Shown in pieces: positions 34,562 through 44,820 of a stretch of DNA of 64,000 bases. How positions within the stretch are numbered: the first letter of the stretch is position 1; each line of letters opens with the position of its first letter. Under the pieces are notes generated by a model. That model saw only the letters and a program-made list of their open reading frames with translations, was not told the origin of the DNA and searched no databases. A program made the translations under genes and the position numbers. The stretch is from Pseudisothecium myosuroides (lineage: Eukaryota > Streptophyta > Bryopsida > Hypnales > Lembophyllaceae): positions 42,809,724 to 42,873,723 of the forward strand of contig OX637287.1 of NCBI GenBank assembly GCA_951799445.1. The letters run 5' to 3'.

Positions 34562-36397
34562 ATGGTGAAGGGCGAAGGAAGTAGAGTTGCCGCACTGAAG
34601 TTCAAGAACATTCTCCCGGTTATTCCCAAAGATGGCGGTTACCGAAAACAATTGGAAGAGGATTTGGGTCAGATAGGATGCGCGGGTTTTCTACGCCGAC
34701 CCTAGAAGCTGAGGAACGAGGACATGATCCGGGAGCTGACGAGGGACCAGTCGAATGAGTGGGACAAGACTTCCTGGGCGCTTCCCAGCAGTTGGACCAT
34801 CGAAACCTGGAATCGGGTTTACGATTTTCCTCGTCCAGGAGAGGGTATGGCTTCCCGAACGCTTAAGTTTGCGGAGGGTAAGTTCTCTGACGCTCCTCAT
34901 AGCAATGATGGGTACACAGTCGCAGACTACAAGGATGCAAGAGAGAGAAGGTTGCTAGAGTTCTTAGTCCCGATCCTGTATCCGGAGCGGCCAACCTGGA
35001 TCACAGTAACTTGGGCAAATACGATATTCGGAGCACTGAGCAAAGAAAGGAAAGTGTTTTGGGCAGGGATTATGAGGGAAAGAGTAGCAAAGATGGTCTT
35101 GTCTTTAGGGAATACTAAGGCAACCCCGATAGGACCATTTATCTTTTACTTATATGAATATCTAGGAACCCTTAGAGGTCCTGAGAAGACTGCCTATAAG
35201 GTTGCCGCTACCCTCATGAAGCTGAAGATCACTCCAAAGGGAGAGGAAGAGAAAGAGAAAGATGAGGAGTCAGGGAGAGAATCATCAGAGAGGAGAGAAG
35301 AATCCTCAGAGAAAGTCCCAGCCTCAGAGAAGAAGAAAGGATCCAAGAGTGAGAGTCGGGAATCCCTGGAATCGGAAGTTCCCCGGGATGACTCGCTGGG
35401 GATGATAATTGAGGATCTGGAGAGGGTTCGAGAAGAGATAGATGTTGAGAGGGGAGCAGTCAAGAACGTATGTGGGCTGTTTGGTGGGATTGAAGCGTCT
35501 GAACTCGCGAAGAAAGTAGAGGGTTTACTCCGGGATAGAGAGTCCCGGAAGTGGGAAACCCGGGTTAGGGAATTGACTGATCAAAACCAAGAACTAACCC
35601 GGAAACTAGAAGAGAGTAAGGGGGGAAGGAAACTTTCCCCAGAGGCTGAGGAGACTCTCCGTAGGGTTAGGGCTTTTGTATCAAATTCGGGGAATGTAAT
35701 TAACAAAGCCAAACTGTTTGATGACAAAATCCATAAAGCCGGGATTGAAGCAACAGCTAAGTCAGTGTTGGTTCTGGCTGAATACTCGTATGTGATGGAG
35801 AAGTTCATGTTCGAGATCCAGGATGTTTACTTGGAGTCGGGATTGTTTAAGGGCTCTAAGAAGGTGCCCATGTCGCCGCCTGCAAATGTGAGGCCAAAGA
35901 ATAAGTCCAAGGAAGAGAAGACACCCGCCAAGGAAATTTTCAAGCGGAAGTCAGAAGGGGGAGAAGGATCAGGACATGGATCCGAATCCAAGGAGAAGGC
36001 CCAGAAGTCCGGATCCGAACTCGGGACACCCTAGAGCAAGGATTCAAAGCCATCTCCAACAATACCCAGTACGACGAAGAAGAAGACAATACCAAAATGA
36101 GGAAGGGAGGTGACCCCTGTGAGTTACCATTCCGAGGAGGACAAATCGCCAAGTAATTCAGCGAAGGAAGGCAGTCAGTCCGGATCCGGTTCCCAGTCCG
36201 AGTCACATCCGGGTACGGAATCGGAAGAAGAGTCAGAACTGGAGGCTATCTCCCCTTCACCGTTCAAGGGTAAGTCTGCCTCGGCGTCTAAGGTGAAGAT
36301 GTCGAAACCACCTAAACCGTCTCCAAGTAAGAAACAGCCGCCCCGGAAAGGAGCCGTCAAGCTAGAGGAGCCTTCTCCGAAGCGGCAGAAGAAGTAG
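34562..36397 (+). pseudogene. Unidentified element ORF, copy 2, one frame with three nonsense codons
   Basis: The frame from ATG 34562 to TAG 36395 (611 codons) has no frameshift. It is broken by TAG at 34703, TAG at 36032 and TGA at 36098. Order of parts: an N-terminal folded region of about 210 residues (EFLVPILYPERPTWITV, NTIFGAL, VFWAGIMRERVAK, PIGPFIFYLYEYL); a Glu/Ser/Lys linker; a long coiled coil (ERVREEIDVERGAV, ELTDQNQELTRKLEE); a helical block (FDDKIHKAG, YSYVMEKF); and a basic Ser/Pro/Lys tail ending KRQKK. It is homologous throughout to 27860-32447. No enzyme motif is visible. Likely a mobile-element structural protein, but the family is not recognised. Confidence 0.65.
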
Positions 36398-37630
36398 TTA
36401 GGTAGTTCCTTGGGGTTGACCCTAGCATGGTTAATATTAAAACTCAAGTTTTTGATAGGTAGGAAGTAGTCAATTAGCTGTTTTTTAGTCGGATGCACCT
36501 GGACTTCACTTTCCGGGTTTCTAGGATCTGAGATCCACATTTTGCTGATCGGATGGGATGGTTGGAAAGTCAATGTGGGGAGGATAAGGAATAACAAATG
36601 TCATTCTCTGGTCCTCTGCTTTTGATTCCCAAGGGCCTTTAGGGTTCTTGGGGTGTTTGGTATTTAGGGGCTGACTTTGGTTGGAAGCCCCGGGTATTCT
36701 TATGTGTATTTCCAGTGTTTTGCAAATTGAATTCAGATTTCTACTTCGCAAGTACTGGTCTGAAAAGTCTCAGTCTGTGTTGGTATGCCATCAGTGTGTT
36801 AAACATTGGTAGTGCGGGTAGCTGGTTTGCAGGTATTGGAGCAGAATAGATAGCCCCCAAATTCTGTCTGGATCTGGTTCCGGGAGTATTAGGAGTCGGT
36901 TTGTAAAAACTGGCATACTAAGGGGTAGTTTCATCTGCTGATTTTCCTTGAGAGTCTTCTGAGTGAGATAGCCATGCCTAGGTTGGGTGAGTTCTTCAGG
37001 TTGAAGTACGAATGCTAGCCAACGTTTGATGAGGTCTTGCTGCTTCCGGAAGAGAGGAACTGGAAGGTAGTTGGGATCTTTTAGTTAGTTGGTTACCGGT
37101 TCCGCTCTGGAAATTGGGTTTCAACAGAGTTTGTCGTTGTAATAAGTGGGATTGCAGGGGTTTCCTGAGTGACCTGAGGATCAGGATTAGTTTCTGATCC
37201 GCTGTGAGGAGGAACTTGCGTCCGGGTTTGTTTGAGTTTTATTCTTTGGTTTTCTTCTTAAAGTGAAACTTCTATCACTCTAATGCATAGAAGGGTAGGA
37301 TACCACGCATCCTTCCTTAAGTCTAAAAGCGGATCCCTTTGAATTAGAGGTTAAACTTCTATCTTGGTTACTATGGTCGTTGGAATTAGGTCCGGATCAG
37401 GAAGAGGAACAGGATAACAACACTCCTTCCAGGGTGGATAGAAGTACAAGGAATAGTATGAGTTGAGAGAGAGAGAAGAATATGGAGGAAGAATGATAGT
37501 TTCCGGTTTTCAGTTCCGGAGTTCTTCTGTCTTGGGTTTGTGTTCCGGATCTTGTTCCGGTAATTTTGAGGAAACTACGAGTTGAAATCCTGTGGGAACG
37601 ATACACGAGTCATCTTAGGTGTTTTTGCAC
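36398..37630 (+). other. Spacer between the element ORF and the RING-H2 ORF
   Basis: Moderate GC, rich in TCCGG and CCGG strings like both element ORFs, so probably their 3' part. A short frame from ATG 36973 (MPRLGEFFRLKYEC) is stopped after 14 codons and continues with more stops. No LTR, PBS or polypurine tract was identified. Confidence 0.4.
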
Positions 37631-37694
37631 TAGTTTAATGCCTAAAGGGGGATTTGTGCTTTCTTGTATTACGACACCAGTCATAAGCCCAAAA

Positions 37695-40066
37695 ATGGAG
37701 GTGCAATCGCCACAAAGAAACGGAAAAGAACACGAGGACGTGGCCAAAAATTCTACCACTGGTTTTACAGAGATTCGCAACAAGCATCCGCATTTGTCAA
37801 GCATGAGTGATCTTGCTCTTTGGCAATTCTATCAAATGCCGAGTGCTGACGAGCTAGAGTATTTGCTGGAGTGTGATGAGCGTCTGAAAAAACTTGAAGA
37901 AGGCACACCCGTCAAAAACCCGAACAACAAGGCCAGTAGTTCTATATTCCATGCAGGGGGACCCGCCACGTCAACCATCGTGGAAACAGCTTACCGATTG
38001 ACGTGTTCAGCTCGTATCGTATGTCAAACTGTCCCCAAGCTTATTGCGTTGGCTTCCAAATTTTCTAGAATGTCACTTGCACTTTTGACTGGTGCCTTGT
38101 CTTTCTTGGATTTCACTAAGTCTTGGGTGCCAGTTCTTGACGACAAAGTGAGCCCAACAAACACATTCAGTGGCTTAGAGTCAGAGAATATGAAGTTGAG
38201 GGCAAAGTGTAAGGACTTCATACAGAAGTGGAAGATGGAGAAGAAGCTCGTGAAGCGCAAGAATGCTGAAGTGCTTGCACAGGCGGATGTAATTGACCGA
38301 TTGGACACGGTTATCACTCAGTTGTGTGAAATGAGACCCACTAGAACCAATCCTCGAGCAGTGCCGATGGACGAGATAGCAAAAGCCGATCCGTCGAGGC
38401 TGCCTAAGGTAGTGTATTTGGATGACGATGAGGACACTCGCAAATGGAAAGTGAAAGCACGTTCCGCTAGTCCGGCGCCTAACCCAACTGGAATAGATGC
38501 TTCCATGCAAACTGAAGGCCATGAGTTTGAAGAGCTGAAGCAGAAATTGGAGGAGGCAGTCCAAGAAAAAGTACTTTTGCAGTCGGAGTTGGAACGATTG
38601 AAAGAAACTCTCCACATGGATGACTACATGCCTAAGAGCGGATTGGAAGATAGATGGTTGGCGTGGATACAGAAACTAGAAGACAAGCCCTCCGTGATAT
38701 CACGAGCAATGCAAAGCGTTCAAAAACTGGCAAGGAATTCGGATGAAGATTGCAATGCCGTTTTGACGTCTTTAAAAAGGTTCAAGAATGCGTTTGATGA
38801 ACGTACGGGGGATTACACTGAAATAACATGTTGGGGAGACATGGATGCCATGTTTGAGCGGTTGAATCACACGAAGAAAGAACCACAACCTAAGAGTGTG
38901 AATTGGTCCTTCGAAGGAGAGGAAGGATGGGTTCCTTACAATACGCTATCAGCACACATCAAGAAGGAAAAGAAGATAGTAGTGAGTGCTTGTGACACAG
39001 CCCCGAGCATGTTGCAGAGTTATTGTAGCGCTTGCCTTGGTGCTCTTGGTCCTAAAGGAGACCTAACTATGGGTCAATGTTGCCACACTTTCCATGTGAC
39101 ATGTATAGTCAAACCATCACTAAGTCGTCCGATTTGTGCGGAGTGCCTTGCTCCTTTGAGCCCTAAATTCTACGAAATGCTTGGAATACTAGAAGTGATG
39201 CCCCCCGGCCACGAATACACTCGATGGAACCTTCCACTTGACCAGGGGCCATTCAAATTTCATAATTATTTACATTGGGGTAAACCTTTGATATGGGATG
39301 CAAGTGAACGAAAGCATGGACTGTACGAAAAGACTAAACAAGCGGAAGATGACTTCATATGGATGACTATAAACAAAGAGGTTGAGTTGCGAGCCCGAGG
39401 TATTGAGGATGGAGAGGCTCGTGAATTGTTTTGTCGCAACATGGGGGGCATTGGAGCGTGCAACACAAAAAATTCTTCCGGTTTCCCAAGAAGGAAGTGA
39501 AGAAAGGGCCAGATGGGAAATGGGTAGAGGTGGAGCGTTCAAAAGAGTTCAATGACCAATACGACATGTATAACCACGATCTGATAGGCAGGGCCCTTTT
39601 TCTATCAAAGTTGGAAGAAGCTGCAAAATTTCGTGCTCCTATAGAAATAGATAGGCAAACAAGTACAGAGCATGCATTAGTGGATGTGGTGGGGGCATTC
39701 AATAGGAGGATGGCCGACATTATAGGTCAGTGGAGAGCATTCTTGCTGGAAGGAGACCGACTGAGCAAATTACAGTTGAAAAGTGATGACGAAGTAGTCC
39801 AGGCAATGGTAGATTAAATAGACAGTGTTTTGAGAGCCTTGAAGGCAGAAGACGTGGATTTGACTCCCACGAGGAATAAAAAACGCAAAAGGGTTGAAGA
39901 AGAGGACGACCATTCTCCACAGTCAAAACAGCTATTTTCTATGGTTGACGTGGACGTGCAAAGTGGAGGCTCCATTGTCCGCCCGAGTCAACAGCGGGAA
40001 ACTCGCCAAGGAAGTAGACGACGCTTTGGCTCAAGAAGGGATGTCTCCTGTTTCGGGAGAGGGTAG
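37695..40066 (+). pseudogene. RING-H2 protein ORF of a mobile element, one frameshift and one nonsense codon
   Basis: The frame is open from upstream of ATG 37695 (another ATG lies at 37638) to 39500. It has a helical/coiled-coil middle (KLEEAVQEKVLLQSELERL). A RING-H2 signature lies at 39024-39146: C-x2-C, then C-x-H-x2-H-x2-C, then C-x2-C, so eight zinc ligands. Near 39440-39490 the sensible frame shifts by one base to the frame starting at 39431 (FRFPKKEVKKGPDGKW). That frame meets TAA at 39815 and then continues with a basic KKRKR-type tail to 40066. RING-H2 domains usually act in E3 ubiquitin ligases. It could be an accessory protein of the adjacent hAT element or a captured host gene; I recognise no close family. 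Confidence 0.6.
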
Positions 40067-40548
40067 CGGCAGATGACTAGAACTTGTAAGGAAAAAAATT
40101 TCTCTCTCTTAAGATGTAGCTATAAATAGTATAATAATTGTTATTTTGATGGTACAAGGATTGAGTAGTACTAAGTCATTGCACTCATGGTATGTCATGA
40201 GTTCTTTATAATATATAAATGTCTATGCAATGGAAAGGTGTTTTGATTTGGAATTTTGTTAACAATGTATTTTGTGTCCTTCGCATACAAGATAATTTCA
40301 CATCCATAGTTATTAAATCCATGTAATGCCATCCATATGTACCATAGAATTGCATTCCTTTTCGTCCAGCTTCATTGCTTGAAGGAGTAAATAAAAAATG
40401 TGAATGAAATATGCACAAACAAGACCCTAAGTCCCAAGTAAAAGCTTTGATTAATAGCTACAAATATGTATAATACTCCCACTCGAAGTAAAATTCAATT
40501 TGTAACTAATAATTAGAAATCACCATTGAATATGAATACATCAAACTA

Positions 40549-40612
40549 AGATTCGAACCCGGGACCTCTTCGAGACCAATAATCAAACTAGTTAAGTAGC
40601 CCCTAGGTGGTT
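40549..40612 (-). other. tRNA-like segment (B-box), possible SINE or tRNA relic
   Basis: On the minus strand, GAGGTCCCGGGTTCGAATCT matches the T-arm/B-box of tRNA genes. It is preceded by a poor A-box-like AACTAGTTTGATTA. The acceptor and anticodon stems do not close convincingly. A decayed tRNA or a tRNA-derived SINE head is possible. Confidence 0.3.
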
Positions 40613-40674
40613 GCAGCCACTGGAATGCCTACTGTAGCCTAAATGCGCTAGACAGATTGTCATACCCCAGTTAC

Positions 40675-40900
40675 AACCATTGGCGATCGACCGTCCCACC
40701 GGCGACCGCCGTTCCGTCCGTGCGGCGGTCGGACCCGACCGCGCGCCCTTCGTGCCCGCTTGACCGCCCATGGGCCCCGACCGATCGAACGCGCGGCCCC
40801 GCGGCCATCCGCGCACCCGACCGCCCGACCGCCCCGTCCGCGCCGAAGGCCGCCTCATCGGACGGTCAGGATTTAGTGGCCGTTGGGATTCCTCTCTAAC
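40675..40900. other. GC-rich block, candidate left subterminal region of the hAT element
   Basis: About 200 bp of very GC-rich DNA packed with GACCG/CGGTC motifs inside AT-rich DNA, just before the hAT reading frame. CGACCGTCC (about 40687) and GGACGGTCA (about 40859) are inverted. CCCCGACCGATCG also occurs in the GC-rich block at 47.1-47.4 kb. hAT elements carry clustered short motifs near their ends, which fits. No TIR or 8-bp duplication was found. Confidence 0.45.
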
Positions 40901-41026
40901 GGTCGTGGCCAGCTGCACAAGGCTGAAGAGTATAAGTGGGAGGAAGAAGGTATGTCAAAGCACTCTTGAGAAACTGAACACTAAGATTTCCAAGGGCTAG
41001 GAGCTGCAATTTTTTGTGTCCCTTGC

Positions 41027-44000
41027 TTGGTAATGCATAGTTCAGTGGACGGGGGGGGCCTTGAATTTTCAAGGCTTTGTGCACGCAGTGCTTGTTACCT
41101 TTTGGATATTGTGAATCCGGTGTTCACGTTTTCAACTTGTTTAAAATATAAAAAATTTGAACCCGTCACTATGCATAAGGACTTCTCCACTTGGTATGGA
41201 GTCTCGTCACCAAATAAAGTGCAGTGCAAGGCTTGTCAACTCATCTTTGCCAAAAAACCATGCCGTATGTTGAGCCACCTAGGATATCAAGGCCCATCAA
41301 GCTTTCGTGATACCGAGGTCAGCCTTTGTCCTAGGTTGACAGCAGAGGTTTAAGTTCTATTTCTTCGTTGTGAAGGGAAATTTCCACGGCGGCCTGTGGC
41401 CATTGACAACGTAGATGGAAATAACACGCCTATGGACAGAAACGATTTTTCAAATGGCATGGATACGACACATTCTATGCAGGAGGATTCATGCATGGCA
41501 CCACAAGAACTTCTAGGTGCGGGTTCAGAAATAAATCGAACCATTGAAACATTCGGTGAGCGTGGAACTCCAAGGGCATCAAGTAGTAGGCTGCATAAAC
41601 AAAGTAGTCTAGCCGATGGCTTTGAAGAAACAACCAAACGGAAATTGAATGCTGTATGGGCAAACTTTTTTTATGCGGAAAACATACCATTTGCTGTAGC
41701 CCGAAATCCAGCCTTCAAAGAAGCAGTGAAGAAAACGGCAGAGTGGAATCGGCCATATACCCCACCATCGTATCATGATCTACGACACAAGTTGCTAGAC
41801 CAAGCAAAGGCAGACCTTCAAACAAAGCTCCATAACAGAACCGAAGATAGCGTTAGGAAATTTGGAGCAACATTGTCTATCGATGGATGGAGTGACATTT
41901 CAAATCGCCCATTAATAAATGCCATGCTAGTCTCAACCTCAGGGGAGGAATTCATTGGATTGGTAGATACAAGTGGAGTGGAAAAAAACACAGAGTATTT
42001 GGCGTCTGTGTTGGAGAGATTCATAGAGCACGTGGGTCCCTCAAATGTGGTACAAGTGACTGCGGATAATGCACCAGTGAATCTGGCAGGGTGGAATTTG
42101 GTCTCCACTAGGTATCCGCACATGTTTTTTCAAGGGTGCGTGGTGCACGCCTTGAATTTGTTGCTAAAAGATTGGGGGAAGTCAAAATGGATTTCGGATT
42201 ATGTGGAGAAAGCCCATGATATAGTGAAATTCTTCAAGAGTAGGCAAATGCCGCTTGCCATATTTCGAAAGCACGAGATGAAGTTGAACTTGTTGTTGCC
42301 GGCAAAAACAAGGTTTGCCTCTAATTTTATCATGATTCATCGTTTGTTGAAGGTTAAACAAGCATTACAACAAAGTGTGGTGGATCCACAGTGGGTCGGG
42401 TACATGCGGAAGCTGAAAGACACCCGAAACACGAAGCCGCACTCAGAGTCTCGAGCTGTAACCCAATTCATTTTGAATGATCATTTCTGGAATCGTTTGA
42501 TGAATATCAAGGAAGTGGTGGCTCCAGTTGTGTATGCTCTACGTGATTTGGATGCCAAGACACCATGCATGGGCAAGGGCTTGCATCTTATGAGAGGTAT
42601 ACAGAAACATGTCTTCTCTTTACATAGGGCGCCTTTTAAATTGTCTGTAAATCGAGCCGAACGATTGAAGACCTCGTTCTTGAAGCGACGCAAAATGGGG
42701 GAGACAAATCTACACTATGCAGGAGCACTTCTAAACCCGTACCTGCTTCATGATAAGGAATTGGCCGACGATACAGAAGCAACGGAGGCATGCAAGCGGG
42801 TTATTCAAAGAATATGTAAACCAGGGGAGTACGCGATGGTGGTGAAGGAATTTGTAGCCTTTTGACATAGAATCCCTCCGTTCCATAACATGTTGAATCC
42901 GGATGAACAAATGTTGTCGGCACATGCTTGGTGGGATTTTGAAGGTGCATGCGGGAAGCTCATTGCTCCAATTGCCAAGAGGATATTGGCCCAACCGGTA
43001 TCATCATCTTCATGCGAACGAAATTGGAGTAGCTATTTGTTTGTTCACAACAAGTCTCGGAACAAGTTGAAGACACAGAGAGCAGTAGATTTGGTGTATG
43101 TGTACGCCAATTCAAAAGTCTTGGCCGCATCGAAGGTACATGATGAGAAAAATTGGTATGAGGACAACATAGAGTCGGAGGATTCAGAGGGGTTTATCTC
43201 GGAAGACGAAGAAGAGGTTGACGACGACGAGCTACAAATTAATGACGAAGATGTCATGAACAACGATGTAGAGGACTTTGATGATGGACCGTTTCCTAGT
43301 CCAAATCGGAGTAATGAAGATTTTGATGTTGATCACGGAGATCCTTTCGAGTTTGAATCAGATGGGGACAACGGTTTTAATGAGGACAACAGTGCAGATG
43401 ATGAAGATGGTAGCATTGGTGGGGATGAGGCCCAAATTCCTATAGCATGATTTGTAGATGGAACCGGGTTTCTCAGTAGCCAAAACCTTGTACCAGAAAA
43501 GGAAGGTAGGTACGAAGAGGTAGCGGTGGCAAATGAGACGACTGTAGCCTATGATGGCACTGGAAAATCGGATGAAGTTCTTGAAACTTCAAAGGCTACA
43601 TTTGCGGTAGTGGGACAAGTGCAAGAGAGGGACAAACAGAATGGCACAGCACAGTTTGAGCTCAATGTCTCAATGAACGTGGACAATGCTTCGGTCCCAT
43701 GTACTGTGGTATTGCTAAACCATAATAGTGTCGAACCAAGTACTGCAAATAGTGGAGGAACCGAAGTTCAAGAGAATGTTGATCATGGTTTGGTACATGG
43801 GTCTAGGAGCCCAATTCGGGTGAACAACAACAGAGGCAAGAAGCACGTGAAGGAAGATCCTCAAGTACCACGACGTAGCGGTCCTCCACGTGCAGTGTTA
43901 AAAATAGCGGCAGCAACTGTTCGTGGTTCGGAAAACTCTGGCCGCTGGGACCGTATTGTGAAGATGTCAAAAGAAGCACGGCCTCACATCAATTCAAATG

Positions 44001-44539
44001 AAACAAAGTCACCATCCAACGGTGATGAGGACGAGACATTAGGTGAAATGCTTGTTTGGGAAGCTAGCCGTGCATTGCCACAACGTTCAACCAAATCATT
44101 GACCCCTACAGGGCTGTCTATGAATGCAGTGAAGGTAAACATTCAAGGAGGGGTCGGAGTACTGAAATTGGAGGCGAAACATTCCATCAAACCCAAAAAC
44201 AAAAGCAAAATGTAACCGTTTGCAGCTAGCCCAAAAAAACGACAAAACACAGGTAGAACCCCCCTTGATGCATGTCTTCCTGTTCCACAGAAGAAAATGA
44301 TGAGTGTTTCCCTTAGGGAAGATAAAATGAAGGCTATATTGAAAGTAAAGAAAGAGAAGAACCAAGGCAAACGAAGGAGATCAAGTACGTTGAACAAAGT
44401 TCATAAGGAAGGAGTGACAGTTCTAAATTCTTCATCGGACGACATGGCAGACACATCCGACAATGAAGACATTGGATGGGGAAATGCAGGAGATTGTAGC
44501 GGAGCTGAGGTGAAAGGAGATAGTGATTACAGGCCTTAG
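41027..44539 (+). pseudogene. hAT-superfamily transposase (BED finger, DUF659, hAT dimerisation) with four nonsense codons
   Basis: One reading frame of about 1,170 codons runs 41027-44539 without a frameshift. It is broken by TAA 41351, TGA 42863, TGA 43448 and TAA 44213. Parts in order: BED-like zinc finger (VQCKAC...MLSHLG, 41222-41280); DUF659/RNase-H-like core with SIDGWSDISNRP (first catalytic Asp) and VTADNAP (second); GCVVHALNLLLKDW; and the C-terminal hAT dimerisation region (AWWDFEGACGKL, SSSCERNWSSY, KTQRAVDLVYVY, about 42920-43130). A long acidic then basic tail follows (43140-44539), unusual for the family. hAT transposases act in the nucleus on 8-bp target sites. This copy cannot make an intact protein unless stops are bypassed. 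Confidence 0.85.
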
Positions 44540-44820
44540 CAAATAAGAATTGTAGAGTTGTTGTCATAGGAGACTTGCGCGCTCAGATGCATTGAATACA
44601 TGAAGAGAATGGATTGGTTGTTGGTAGAACTTTTCATTGTAGTACTTATTTGCATAATGATGTTGAAAATGTCATTACAAATTGTGTATTCCAAAATCGT
44701 TCAGACAGAATCCAACAAAGCTTCATTGTGTTTTTCCTTTCTTTCATGAGGCATCATGTACTGCAAAATGTTTATAGAATGCCAGAAGATATTGTTTGTA
44801 GTTGTTGTAATACATAGAAA

